Positions 26,585 to 35,465 of a stretch of DNA of 48,982 bases are shown here, piece after piece. This stretch comes from Planctomycetota bacterium (GTDB lineage Bacteria; Planctomycetota; UBA1135; UBA2386): NCBI GenBank assembly GCA_020848735.1, contig JADLHO010000022.1:1-48982 (forward strand). The letters are read 5' to 3'. How positions within the stretch are numbered: position 1 is the stretch's first letter; every line of letters begins with the position of its first letter. The translations under genes and the position numbers were made by a program. Under the pieces are notes generated by a model that saw only the letters and a list, made by a program, of their open reading frames with translations, did no database searches and had not been told where the DNA came from.

Positions 26585-29500
26585 GAGCACGAGCGTGAAG
26601 ACGCTCGACACGAGGAGCCCGAAGATCAGCGCCCACGCGAGCCCCGAGAAGATCGGGTCGAGCGTGATCGGCACCGCGGCCAGCAGCGCCGTGCCCGCGG
26701 TGAGGAAGATCGGCCGCAGGCGGATCGCGCCGGCGAGCAGGATCGCGTCGCGCAGGGCTGCGCCGTCCTCGAGCGCCTTCTTCATGAACTCGATCAGGAG
26801 GATCGCATTGCGCACCGCGATCCCCGAGAGCGCGATCATCCCGATCATCGCGGTCGCGGTGAAGAAGACCGGCGTGCGCGCGCCCGCGACCTCGCCGGCG
26901 CCGAGCACGTTGAGGAGCCAGAAGCCCGGCAGGATCCCGATGATCGTGAACGGGATCGAGAGCATCAGGATGAGCGGGAGGAAGTAGCTCTTCGTCTCGT
27001 GCACGAGCAGCACGTAGATGAAGAAGCACGCGGCGAGGAACGCGAGGCCGAGATCGCGGAAGGCGTCGAGCGTGATCTTCCACTCGCCCTCGCCCGTCCA
27101 GCTCAGCTCGATGCCCGGCGCCACCGACCACGGGATGCCTGCGCCCGAGGCGAGGTAGTCGCGCTCGTCGAGCGGCACCGGTCGCGCACGCACACCCGCG
27201 GGATCCTCACCGGCGGCGAGCTGATCGGCCTGCACGTCGAAGATCACCTCGGCGGGCGCGCGCCCCGCGACCTCGGCGAACACGTACTGCACGGGCGCGA
27301 GGTTCTTGCGCCAGATCGCCTGGTCGGCCACGTCGTCGATGAAGCTCCCGAGTTCGCCGAGCGCGACGGCCGAACCGTCGAGCGTGGGCACCGGCAGGCG
27401 TGCGAGCGCCGCGCGATCCGCGCGCACCGCGCGCGGCAGGCGCAGCTCCGCGATGAGCGGCGCACGCTCGCGCGGCGCGTGGAAGGTCGCCGCGGCTTCG
27501 CCGCCGATCGCCGCGCGCAGGACCTGCGCCGCGTCGCGATCGGTGACGCCGTGCAGGGCCGCCTTGGTGCGGTCGAGCCGGAAGCGCACGAGCGTCTGCG
27601 GCGCCTCGACCGTGCTGTCGACGTCGACCACGCCGATCTCCGCGGCGAGCCGCGCCTCCACGGCGCGTGCGGCCTGGCGGAGCTCGTCGTGGCTCATGTC
27701 GCGCGCACCGCGCACCTCGACCGCGATCGTCTGGATCACCGGCGGACCGGGCGGCTGCTCGACCATCGCGATCCGCGCGCCATGCCGCTCCGCGATGGGC
27801 CAAAGCCAGCTCCGGATCCGCATCGCGAGCTCGTGGCTGCCGGCATCGCGCTCGCGCTTGCCGACGAGGTTGATGCGGAGGTCGCCCTGGTGCGGCAACT
27901 GGCGCAGCGCGTAGTGCCGCACCATGCCGTTGAAGTCGATCGGTGAGGCCGTGCCGGCGAAGGTCGAGACGTCGACGACCTCGCCCGCGCCGCGGACCTT
28001 CTCGGCGAGTTCGGCGAGCACCGCGTCGGTCGCCTCGAGCGTGCTCCCCTCGGGGAGGTCGACGATCACCTGCAGCTCGTTCTTGTTGTCGAACGGCAGC
28101 ATCTTGAGCGGCACCGCGCGGACCAGCGCGAGCCAGCACGACGCGACGAAGAGCAGCGCCGTCACGCCGAGCACCGACCAGCGCAGGGTGCGCGAACCGA
28201 GCAGCGGGTCGATCACCGCGCGGTAGACGCGCCAGGTGGCGCTGCCCTGGACCGCCGAGCCGTCGTCCTCGGCGGCGACCGCGGCCGGGTCGGGCTTCAC
28301 GTGGTTGCGGAGCGCGAGCCACGAGAGCCACGGCGTCACCATGAAGGCCACCAGCAGGCTCATCAACATCGCCATGGGCACGTTGAGCGCCATCGGCGAC
28401 ATGTAGGGCCCCATCATCCCGGTGATCCCGAAGAGCGGGAGGAAGCTGACGATCACGGCGAGTGTCGCGAGGATGATCGGCGGCCGCACCTCGTTGACCG
28501 CGTGCAGCACCGCGTCGAGCGGCTTGCGCCTCCCGAGTCGCAGGTGGCGATGGATGTTCTCCACGTCGACCACCGGATCGTCGACCACGAGGCCGAGCGC
28601 CAGGGTCAGCGCGAAGAGCGTCACGCGGTTGATCGAGTAGCCCAGCAGGTCGTTGACGAAGAGCGTGAGGCCGAAGGTGATCGGCACGGCCGTCGCAACG
28701 ACGAGTCCCTCGCGCCAGCCGAGCGTGAGCGCGATCAGCGCCACGACGATGATCACCGCGACCCAGAGGCCCTCGAGCAGTTCGTCGACCTTGTGGTCGG
28801 CGGTCGCGCCGTGGTCGCGCGTCACGCGCCAGTGCACCTCCGCCGGCAGGATCTCCGCGGCGGCGGCGGAGACGCGTTCGCGCACCGCCTCGCTCACGTG
28901 CACCGCGTTGCTCCCGCGCCGCTTGGCGACGGCGAGCACCACCGCGGCGTGATCGCGCGCGTCCGCGGCGATCCCCGCGGGCAGGTCCTTCGCCGCGGGT
29001 CCGAAGGCGATCCGCGTGTAGCTGCCGCGTTCGGCCGGGCCGTCGCTCACGCGGCCGACGTCGCGCAGGGGAATCGGCCGGCCCTCGTGCACGCCGACGA
29101 CGAGCTGCTCCAGCTCCGTGATCGACGGCGTGCCGCCGCGCACCTCGACGAGCAGGGCCTCGTTCAACCCGTCGATCGTCCCGGCCGGCATCGATGCCGC
29201 CGCGCGCGCGAGCACGGCGGAGACGTCGCGCCACGCGATGCCGCGCCCCGCCAGTGCCTCGGGATCGAGCTCGATGCGCAGGCGCCGCGGCGTGCCACCG
29301 ACGATCTGCGTGGGGCCCGCGTCCGGCACACCCTGCACGACGTGTTCGAGTTCCTCCGCGAGCCGTCGCAGCTCGTGGTCGGAGAGTTCGGCCGACCAGA
29401 GCGTGACGTTCACGATCGGCACGTCGTCGACCTCGATCGGTTCGACCACCCACTGCGCGATCTGCGGTGGGATCGCGTCGCGGTTCATCGCGAGCTTGTT

Positions 29501-29875
29501 GTGCAGCAGGAGCAGCGCGTCCTCGCGGTCCTCGCCGACGAAGAAGCGCACCGTGACCACGGCGCGGTGCGCCATGCTCGTCGAGTAGACGTATTCGACG
29601 CCGTCGATCTGCCAGAGCAGTCGCTCGAGGTGCGTCGTGACCAGGCTCTCGACCTCCTGCGCCGACGCACCCGGCACGTCGACCACGACGTCGGCGAGCG
29701 GCACCACGATCTGCGGCTCCTCCTCGCGCGGAGTGTGCAGCAACGCGAAGGCGCCGAGCACGAGGCTCAGGATCACGAAGAGCGGGGCGAGGTTGCCGGT
29801 GAGGAAGACCGCGACGATCCTCGCGGCGAGGCCGCGGTGTTCGTCCTGGTGCCCGCCGTGCTGCGGCGCGCTCAT
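26525..29875 (-). CDS. RND efflux transporter permease (AcrB/HAE-like)
   Basis: An 1116-residue inner-membrane pump. TM1 is near residues 18-45 (FLTGNLAPLFVILSLVLGAFAL). Porter-domain text includes VVDVPGASAQEVESLVTTHLE. A second membrane block begins LWVAVIIVVALIALTLGW and contains LALGLVVDDPVVDVENIHRHL, where the two adjacent Asp residues are the TM4 proton-relay site. The second half repeats the pattern (DLGLAFLAACFFIYVLLVHETKSYF, ALSGIAVRNAILLIEFMKKALEDG). It overlaps the membrane fusion gene by four bases. No outer-membrane TolC gene is nearby, so the channel must be encoded elsewhere. Substrate is unknown. Confidence 0.93.
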   Translation of the reverse strand: MSAPQHGGHQDEHRGLAARIVAVFLTGNLAPLFVILSLVLGAFALLHTPREEEPQIVVPLADVVVDVPGASAQEVESLVTTHLERLLWQIDGVEYVYSTSMAHRAVVTVRFFVGEDREDALLLLHNKLAMNRDAIPPQIAQWVVEPIEVDDVPIVNVTLWSAELSDHELRRLAEELEHVVQGVPDAGPTQIVGGTPRRLRIELDPEALAGRGIAWRDVSAVLARAAASMPAGTIDGLNEALLVEVRGGTPSITELEQLVVGVHEGRPIPLRDVGRVSDGPAERGSYTRIAFGPAAKDLPAGIAADARDHAAVVLAVAKRRGSNAVHVSEAVRERVSAAAAEILPAEVHWRVTRDHGATADHKVDELLEGLWVAVIIVVALIALTLGWREGLVVATAVPITFGLTLFVNDLLGYSINRVTLFALTLALGLVVDDPVVDVENIHRHLRLGRRKPLDAVLHAVNEVRPPIILATLAVIVSFLPLFGITGMMGPYMSPMALNVPMAMLMSLLVAFMVTPWLSWLALRNHVKPDPAAVAAEDDGSAVQGSATWRVYRAVIDPLLGSRTLRWSVLGVTALLFVASCWLALVRAVPLKMLPFDNKNELQVIVDLPEGSTLEATDAVLAELAEKVRGAGEVVDVSTFAGTASPIDFNGMVRHYALRQLPHQGDLRINLVGKRERDAGSHELAMRIRSWLWPIAERHGARIAMVEQPPGPPVIQTIAVEVRGARDMSHDELRQAARAVEARLAAEIGVVDVDSTVEAPQTLVRFRLDRTKAALHGVTDRDAAQVLRAAIGGEAAATFHAPRERAPLIAELRLPRAVRADRAALARLPVPTLDGSAVALGELGSFIDDVADQAIWRKNLAPVQYVFAEVAGRAPAEVIFDVQADQLAAGEDPAGVRARPVPLDERDYLASGAGIPWSVAPGIELSWTGEGEWKITLDAFRDLGLAFLAACFFIYVLLVHETKSYFLPLILMLSIPFTIIGILPGFWLLNVLGAGEVAGARTPVFFTATAMIGMIALSGIAVRNAILLIEFMKKALEDGAALRDAILLAGAIRLRPIFLTAGTALLAAVPITLDPIFSGLAWALIFGLLVSSVFTLVLVPMVYAMVYGRRHAAREAP

Positions 29876-31017
29876 CGGCCGGTCACCCCGCGCGGCGTCC
29901 CCCCACGCAGTGCGCTCGCGTCGGCGACGATGATCTCCCCGTCGTTCAGTCCGGAGAGCACGAGGACGCTCTCGTCGCGTCGATCGCCGAGCACGACGAA
30001 GCGACGCAGCACGGTCTTGCCGTCGCGCACGACGAACACGCTGTCGATCTGGCCGGTCGCGCGCACCGCCCGCTGCGGGATGCGCAGCTCACGACGCGTG
30101 CCGAGCGCGACGAAGAGGCGCCCGAACATCCCCGTGAACACGCCGTCGGGGCAGGGCCCGGTGACCTTCACGTCGAAGGCGCGGCTGCCCGCCGCGGCGA
30201 GAGGGACGACCTCGGCCACGGTGCCGTGGCAGCGCAGGCCGAGCGCGTCGACCTCGACCTCGACCGGATCACCGGGCTTCAGCCGCGTCGCGAGCTGCTC
30301 GCGCACGCTCGCCACGAGCTGCATCCGCGAAGGGTCGTAGAGCTTCATCAGCGTCTGCCCCGGTGCGACGGTGTCGCCCTTCTCGACGAGCTTGTCGATC
30401 ACCACGCCGTCGATCGGCGAACGGATGACGGCCCATGCGAGCATCGCCTCGACGGCGAGCACCGCCTGCGCCGTCCGCTCGAGATCCGCGCTCGCGTTCG
30501 CGAGCCGCGTCGTGTCGCGCTCGAGGTCGCGGTCGCTCGCGATCTTCTGCGCGTGCAGCTCGGTCGTGCGCGCGAGGTCCCGCTCCGCCTGTTGCCTCGT
30601 CTCCTGGGCCGAGCGCTGCGCCGCCTGTGCTTCGGCTACGCGTGCGCGCAGGTCCTGGTCCTCGAGCTCGATCAGGACGTCTCCCTGCTTCACCGCCTGC
30701 CCGGCGCGGGCGACGTTCATCGTCACGACCCGGGCGAGCAGACGGGAGGCGAGTTCCACCTCCTGCACCGCGCGGATGGTCCCCACCGCCGCCTCCTGCA
30801 CGGGCACCTCGAGCGCGCGCGCGACCATCGTGCCGACTCCCGGCGGCAGCTCCTGCGCGACCGCTCCCGGCTCGAGCGTGGCCGGGCTGCGCTCGCCGAA
30901 GAGTCCGCTCAGCCAGAGCACGAGCACCGTCATCGCCGCGAGGACCGCGATCGCCGTCGCGCCGCGCGCGAGCTTCCGCAGGAGACGGCCACGCGGGCCG
31001 CGAGCTTCGTTGGTCAT
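29872..31017 (-). CDS. RND membrane fusion protein (HlyD/AcrA family)
   Basis: About 381 residues from ATG 31017 (MTNEARG); ATG 31026 would add three residues. One membrane helix (ATAIAVLAAMTVLVLWLSGLF) follows a basic N-terminus. The lipoyl-type half motifs are VVTMNVARAGQAVKQGDVLIELEDQDLR and IRSPIDGVVIDKLVEKGDTVAPGQTLMKLYD, separated by a helical hairpin of about 90 residues (AQAAQRSAQETRQQAERDLA). Barrel and membrane-proximal domains complete it. It links the permease to an outer-membrane channel. The inverted repeat at 31049 lies just upstream and probably controls the pair. Confidence 0.9.
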   Translation of the reverse strand: MTNEARGPRGRLLRKLARGATAIAVLAAMTVLVLWLSGLFGERSPATLEPGAVAQELPPGVGTMVARALEVPVQEAAVGTIRAVQEVELASRLLARVVTMNVARAGQAVKQGDVLIELEDQDLRARVAEAQAAQRSAQETRQQAERDLARTTELHAQKIASDRDLERDTTRLANASADLERTAQAVLAVEAMLAWAVIRSPIDGVVIDKLVEKGDTVAPGQTLMKLYDPSRMQLVASVREQLATRLKPGDPVEVEVDALGLRCHGTVAEVVPLAAAGSRAFDVKVTGPCPDGVFTGMFGRLFVALGTRRELRIPQRAVRATGQIDSVFVVRDGKTVLRRFVVLGDRRDESVLVLSGLNDGEIIVADASALRGGTPRGVTGR

Positions 31018-31048
31018 GGTCGGCATCCCCGGCGGGACCGGGCAGGAG

Positions 31049-31078
31049 GTGAAAGATCGGAGAAGCACGATCTTTCAC
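31049..31078. promoter_or_regulatory. Perfect inverted repeat upstream of the RND operon (candidate operator)
   Basis: GTGAAAGATC (31049-31058) and GATCTTTCAC (31069-31078) are perfect inverted copies separated by 10 bases. The half-site centres are 20 bases apart, two turns of the helix, which suits a dimeric repressor of the TetR or MarR kind. It lies 32 bases upstream of the membrane fusion start. No regulator gene is adjacent. Confidence 0.65.
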
Positions 31079-31153
31079 GAACTTCGTTCCGGGCCTGACC
31101 CTCGGATCTTCACCTCGGGGCCGGGAGCAGGCCACGGCAGGGGCCGCTCGACG

Positions 31154-32455
31154 TCAGACGATGCGTCGATAGCTCGCCGCGTAGCCCGCGACCGCGCGCA
31201 GCACCTCGCGGGTCGATCGGGTGCATCGTGCGAAGCTCAGCCGCACGAGACTGCCCGGCACGCGCAGGACCTCGTTCAGGAGCGCATGCGCGAACGACTG
31301 CGTGACGAAGCGGATGCCGCCGAAGTCGAGCACCGTCGGCTCGCCATCGCGGACGCGGGGCAGGAGCCGCTCGTCGCGCAGCTGCCGTGCGGCGTCGATG
31401 TCCTCGGTGATCGGCGCGATCGCCACGAGTTCGACGCCGGCTTCCAGTTCGCTCGCCTCGTCGATGAAGTCGAGGCCGGCCGCGCCGGACTGAGCGCGCG
31501 CTTCCTGCGCGAGCTGGCGGCAGATCGACAACACGCCCTGGAACGACAGGGTGCCCGCGACCGGGATGTCCACGGCCACGAGCGTCCCCGGCCAGGGCCG
31601 GATGCTCCGGTAGAGATTCCGGGTGCCCTCGTGGTCGTCGTGCCCGCCGACATCACCGCGCGTGCCCAGGACGGCGTCCTTGGACGCGAGCCAGAAGGAA
31701 CCGCTCGCACGCCAGGCGATCTCACGACACACGAAGAGGCCGAGTCCGGCGTTGTCCGAACCCGCACCGTAGGGCCCCCCGGCGACGACACCGGACACGT
31801 GCGGCAGGATCGCCAGGCGCAACGCCTCCGCGGAACTGCGGATCTCCGGGTACTGCGCTTCGAGGGCTGCGCGGACGCCTCGGCCAAGGTCACAGACCGC
31901 GAGTTGCAGGGCCTTGCGTTCGGGGAAGTACTGCGCGATGGCGATGCCGCCGATCTTCGAACCAGAGTGCTGTAGGACGTTGCGCGTGAGCTCCACCATC
32001 GCGTAACGCAGCGCGTCGAGCTCGTCGCTCTCGCTCAGCCCCTTCAGGGAGCCCGTGCTCTCGTCGAAGGACTTGCGGTCGGTCTCGCTGAGGATCTGGT
32101 GGAGTCCCGTGTTCTGGGGAGAGCTACGCCACCGCTGGCGTGCGCGATCGGAGTCGCCCCGTTCGACCAGGTCCACGAAGCCCATCTGCTCCAGATAGGC
32201 ATTGCTGGGATTGCTGGGGTCCAGGCGCAGCTCGACTTTGATCCCCTCCTCGCGCCAGTGGAGTCCGTACGCGGCGAACATGGCCAGGGCCCAGGGCTCC
32301 ATGAAGCGCAGCGCGGAGAAGTCCAGGACGAGGCGCTCGGTCCCGCGAGGCAGCCGCCAGTGCCAGTCCCAGGTCTGGAGCGTGCTCCGGATGTCCGTGG
32401 CCTTGCCGTCCCCTTCGCGATCCGGAACACGGATGAGATGGACGGGATCGGACAT
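31154..32455 (-). CDS. STAS-like / HATPase / DUF4325 three-domain regulator
   Basis: A 433-residue soluble protein. Residues about 20-100 look like a STAS fold (ERLVLDFSALRFMEPWALAMFAAYG). Residues about 145-310 form a GHKL ATPase: Glu155 and Asn159 in AMVELTRNVLQHSG (N box), CDLGRGVRAALEA at 188-200, and GSDNAGLGLFVCREIAW (G2 box). The C-terminal 70 residues (GEPTVLDFGGIRFVTQSFAHALLNEVLRV) match DUF4325, a STAS-like family usually next to such ATPases. Having anti-sigma-kinase-like and antagonist-like modules in one chain suggests a self-contained switch. It sits alone upstream of the RND operon; its target is unknown. Confidence 0.75.
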   Translation of the reverse strand: MSDPVHLIRVPDREGDGKATDIRSTLQTWDWHWRLPRGTERLVLDFSALRFMEPWALAMFAAYGLHWREEGIKVELRLDPSNPSNAYLEQMGFVDLVERGDSDRARQRWRSSPQNTGLHQILSETDRKSFDESTGSLKGLSESDELDALRYAMVELTRNVLQHSGSKIGGIAIAQYFPERKALQLAVCDLGRGVRAALEAQYPEIRSSAEALRLAILPHVSGVVAGGPYGAGSDNAGLGLFVCREIAWRASGSFWLASKDAVLGTRGDVGGHDDHEGTRNLYRSIRPWPGTLVAVDIPVAGTLSFQGVLSICRQLAQEARAQSGAAGLDFIDEASELEAGVELVAIAPITEDIDAARQLRDERLLPRVRDGEPTVLDFGGIRFVTQSFAHALLNEVLRVPGSLVRLSFARCTRSTREVLRAVAGYAASYRRIV

Positions 32456-32488
32456 CGCACGAACGCCGCCGCGCGCCTTCGCCGGAGC

Positions 32489-32761
32489 TCAGCGCCGGGC
32501 GATCGCGAACACGAGCGCGCCGATCATCGCGGCGACGACGAGGAACGCAATCCAGCGCGTGCGGCGTGCACGAGGGTCCGGGCGCGCCGGCTCGCCGTAG
32601 CCCGGCACCTCGAGGTCGAGGGCCTGGTAGTCGATCTCCTCGGCGTCCTGCCAACCGGTGCGCGCGTCGCTGCCGCATTCGGGACAGGCGAGGCGCCCGG
32701 CGCGGAAGCTCGCCCCGCAGTGCGGGCACTCCTGCTCACGGGCCTGGCCCTTCTGTTTCAT
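32489..32761 (-). CDS. Small zinc-ribbon membrane protein
   Basis: A 90-residue protein starting MKQKGQAREQ. It has a zinc ribbon of two knuckles (CPHCGASFRAGRLACPECG) near the N-terminus, an acidic linker and a single C-terminal transmembrane helix (IAFLVVAAMIGALVFAI) ending in Arg. It overlaps the upstream gene by ATGA. Tail-anchored zinc-ribbon proteins of this kind are common but uncharacterised. Confidence 0.8.
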   Translation of the reverse strand: MKQKGQAREQECPHCGASFRAGRLACPECGSDARTGWQDAEEIDYQALDLEVPGYGEPARPDPRARRTRWIAFLVVAAMIGALVFAIARR

Positions 32762-33219
32762 GGGCCTCGTTCGCCCGCGCCCGGTCGCACGGTGTCGAGG
32801 AGGAGCACGTCCCAGCCGTTGGCGACGGCCGCGCGGCACTGCACGACGAGGGCGCGGAGCAGGGCGGCGAGCGGCGCCGAGACATCCGCGAGGCCGCGGC
32901 GCGTGACGACCGCGCGGTAGAGCGCGCCGAGGGCGAGATCGTCGTGCTTCGCGAGCAGGCGGATGCCCGACTCGAGCAGCGGGCGCGCATCGATCGTCGG
33001 CGTCACGACGATGCGCTCACCGAAGACCTGCTGAGGGATCGGCTGCTCGAAGCGGACGGCCGCCGCGTCCAGCGCGGCGACGAGCAGGCCCTCGAACTCG
33101 CTGCCGCAGGGCTCCACGAAGGGCAGCAGGTCCGCGAGCGGCTCGCGCTCGCCCGCCTCGCGCAGGATCGCGAGCAGGTCCTCGCGGAAGCCGGCGCAGA
33201 TCGCACGCGACGGGTTCAC
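32758..33219 (-). CDS. Hypothetical protein between dehydrogenase and zinc-ribbon genes
   Basis: A 153-residue protein from GTG 33219, coupled by 4-base overlaps to both neighbours, which argues it is real. It looks mainly helical and acidic (REDLLAILREAGEREPLADLLPF, LAALLRALVVQCRAAVANG), with no signal or membrane helix and no motif I recognise. It belongs to the same operon as the acyl-CoA dehydrogenase genes. Confidence 0.7.
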   Translation of the reverse strand: MNPSRAICAGFREDLLAILREAGEREPLADLLPFVEPCGSEFEGLLVAALDAAAVRFEQPIPQQVFGERIVVTPTIDARPLLESGIRLLAKHDDLALGALYRAVVTRRGLADVSAPLAALLRALVVQCRAAVANGWDVLLLDTVRPGAGERGP

Positions 33220-34301
33220 CGCGCCGCGAGGCTCGCGGCGAGCGCATCGCGCAGGACGAGGCAGCCGCCGTCGAGCACCTCGAGCGCCTTGCTGTCGCGG
33301 TAGTGCCGCTCGACGTGGTACTCGACCACGTAGCCGTAGCCGCCGTGCACCTGGATGCCCTCGTCGGCGGCGAGCACCGCGGCGTCGAGCGCCGAGAGCT
33401 TCGCATTCCGCGCGACATCGACCGCGTCCTGCCCGAGATCGACGAGACGCGCCGCGTGCCAGCAGAGGTGGCGAGCGCCCTGCGCGCGGCGCAGCGCCTC
33501 GACGAGCTTGTGGCCGACCGCCTGCTGCCGCGCGAGCGGCTTGCCGAAGGCGATGCGCTCCTCGGTGTGTCGCCGCGCGTGCTCCACCGACGCGAACGCG
33601 GATCCGACGGCGATCGCCGCACCACCGATCAGTGCGGCGTTCGACGCACGCGCGAGAGCGGCGACGGCGTCGGCACCCGTCGCGACGAGCGACGCCGCGG
33701 TGACGCGCACGCGCGCGAAGCCCACGCTGCCCGGCGCCGAAGCGCGGTAGCCGAGGGCGGCGACCGGGGCGATCGCCGCACTCGCCGCGGGCACGACGAA
33801 GAGCGCTGGCGCCCCGGCGAGCTTCGCCGCGACGACGAGCAGCTTCGCCTCGGTCGCGGCGGTCACGCATCCGGCCTGGCCCTCGAGCACGTAGCCGTCG
33901 CCATCCGCCGTCGCGCCGATCCCGAACTCCGGACCGACGAACGCACCGATCGCGGCCCCGCTCGCGAGCTCGCCGAGCGCATCGGTCGCCGCGGGCAAGC
34001 CCTGGAGCGCGAGACCGCAGAGCCCGCACTGCGAGAGCAGCAGCCGCGCGGTCGAACCGCAGCCGCGCGCGATCTCCTCGAGCGCGACGACGAAGGACAG
34101 CATGCCGAGTCCGGCGCCGCCGCTGCCCTCCTCGATCGCGATGCCGAGCAGGCCGAGTTCGGCGAGGCCGTCGAACGCGGTGCGGACGAAGCGACCGTGC
34201 TCGTCGTTCTCCAGGGCCTGGGGCTCGATGACGTCGGTGACGAGCTTGCGCACCGTCTCCTGGATCATCGTCTGTTCGTCGCTCAGCTCGAAGTTGTGCA
34301 T
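33216..34301 (-). CDS. Acyl-CoA dehydrogenase-like protein, divergent active site
   Basis: A 361-residue member of the acyl-CoA dehydrogenase family starting MHNFELSDEQ. The N-terminal helical domain (TMIQETVRKLVTDVIEPQALE, LGLLGIAIEEGSGGAGLGML) and C-terminal helices (HTEERIAFGKPLARQQAVGHKLVEAL, EGIQVHGGYGYVVEYHVERHYRD) are clear. Two oddities stand out. The middle domain lacks the usual [12 protein letters not shown] flavin-binding loop. The catalytic glutamate position (IYEGA in the sister gene at 35466) reads VLDGG here, with Asp344. It may be a low-activity enzyme or a subunit partnering the other dehydrogenase. It overlaps the following gene by GTGA. Confidence 0.85.
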   Translation of the reverse strand: MHNFELSDEQTMIQETVRKLVTDVIEPQALENDEHGRFVRTAFDGLAELGLLGIAIEEGSGGAGLGMLSFVVALEEIARGCGSTARLLLSQCGLCGLALQGLPAATDALGELASGAAIGAFVGPEFGIGATADGDGYVLEGQAGCVTAATEAKLLVVAAKLAGAPALFVVPAASAAIAPVAALGYRASAPGSVGFARVRVTAASLVATGADAVAALARASNAALIGGAAIAVGSAFASVEHARRHTEERIAFGKPLARQQAVGHKLVEALRRAQGARHLCWHAARLVDLGQDAVDVARNAKLSALDAAVLAADEGIQVHGGYGYVVEYHVERHYRDSKALEVLDGGCLVLRDALAASLAAR

Positions 34302-34336
34302 GGTCGTGTCGAGGTCGAGGGACCGGGGTCGCACGT

Positions 34337-35452
34337 TCAGCGCGCGCCCGGCCACCAGTAGAGGAGACGAGGGCCGGTGGAACCGCCGAGCACGCCGGCC
34401 ACCGCGGATTCGAGCGAGGCGCGCGGCGCCGCTTCCCCGGCCGATGCCCCGAGCAGGATCTCGCTCAGCGACGGTCGGCGTCGACGCTCGACATGCTGCG
34501 CCGCGCTCACGCCCGCGCGCTTGCCGAGCTCGCTCCAGGCGTCGTCCTCGGTGCCGATCGAGTCGACCAGACCGCTCTCGAGCGCCTGCTTCGCGGAGTA
34601 GATGCGGCCGTCGGCGAGTTCCACGACGCGCTCGCGGGAGAGACCCGTGCGACCCTGCGCGACGATGTCGACGAAGCGGTCGTAGAGCTCGTCGACGATG
34701 CCGCGCAGGATGCCGCGCTCGTCCTCGGACATGGGCCGGAACGACGACATCATGTCCTTGTGCGGCGTGCGCGCGGACACGCTGACCTCCTGCGCGACGC
34801 CGAGCTTCTTCGCGGCCTCGCCGAACTGGAGGTTGCTGACGATCACACCGATGCTGCCCGTGATCGTCGTGGGGCGCGCCACGATGTGGTCGCACGCGGC
34901 CGCGACGTAGTAGCCACCGGAAGCCGCGATGTCGCCGAAGAGCGCGACCACGGGCTTCTTGGTGCGCAGCCTGAAGTCGCGCACGGCCTGCCAGATGAGG
35001 TCCGAATCGGTGACCCCGCCGCCGGGCGAATCGATCTCGAGGAGCACACCGACGATGCGGTCGTCGCGCTCCGCGAGCGCGAGCGAGCCGAGCACGCTCG
35101 AGACGCTCCCGCCCGCACCGCCGATCACGGGCGCGGCCGATTCCGCGATCGCACCCTCGAGCGGGATGCGCAGGAGGCGGGACGCAGCCGCCTCGTCACC
35201 GCCGATGCCGACCAGCTCCCAGGCGCCGTCGTCCCACGACGTGGTGGTGAGACTCGCCGTCGCCGAACCGAAGGCGCTGACGACGAGCATCAGCAGGTTG
35301 AGCCCCACGGACACGACGAGGAGGAAGCCGAAGAAGATCGCGAGATAGAAGGAGACGGGCCGGCCCTCCCGCGGCTCGCGCGGGAACTCGCCGCCCGGAT
35401 CCCGGCCGAACTTGTCGCGACCGATGGGGTCGTGGAGTGCGTCCTGCGTCAT
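34337..35452 (-). CDS. sppA: Signal peptide peptidase SppA (36-kDa type)
   Basis: A 371-residue membrane protease with one N-terminal transmembrane helix (SFYLAIFFGFLLVVSVGLNLLMLVV). The protease core has LLEIDSPGGGVTDSD, GDIAASGGYYVAAACDHIVA with the nucleophile Ser178, TGSIGVIVSN, and Lys232 in ARTPHKDMM. The Ser-Lys spacing of 54 fits the short, single-domain SppA of Bacillus type. It degrades cleaved signal peptides in the membrane. It lies between the two acyl-CoA dehydrogenase genes, with 13-base and 35-base gaps, so it is probably cotranscribed without being functionally linked. Confidence 0.92.
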   Translation of the reverse strand: MTQDALHDPIGRDKFGRDPGGEFPREPREGRPVSFYLAIFFGFLLVVSVGLNLLMLVVSAFGSATASLTTTSWDDGAWELVGIGGDEAAASRLLRIPLEGAIAESAAPVIGGAGGSVSSVLGSLALAERDDRIVGVLLEIDSPGGGVTDSDLIWQAVRDFRLRTKKPVVALFGDIAASGGYYVAAACDHIVARPTTITGSIGVIVSNLQFGEAAKKLGVAQEVSVSARTPHKDMMSSFRPMSEDERGILRGIVDELYDRFVDIVAQGRTGLSRERVVELADGRIYSAKQALESGLVDSIGTEDDAWSELGKRAGVSAAQHVERRRRPSLSEILLGASAGEAAPRASLESAVAGVLGGSTGPRLLYWWPGAR

Positions 35453-35465
35453 GGTCTCTTGGATC

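Noticed and set aside
28301..30340. 679-codon plus-strand frame opposite the RND genes
   Set aside because: Composition (His/Arg/Asp runs) and lack of motifs mark it as a shadow of the two efflux genes.
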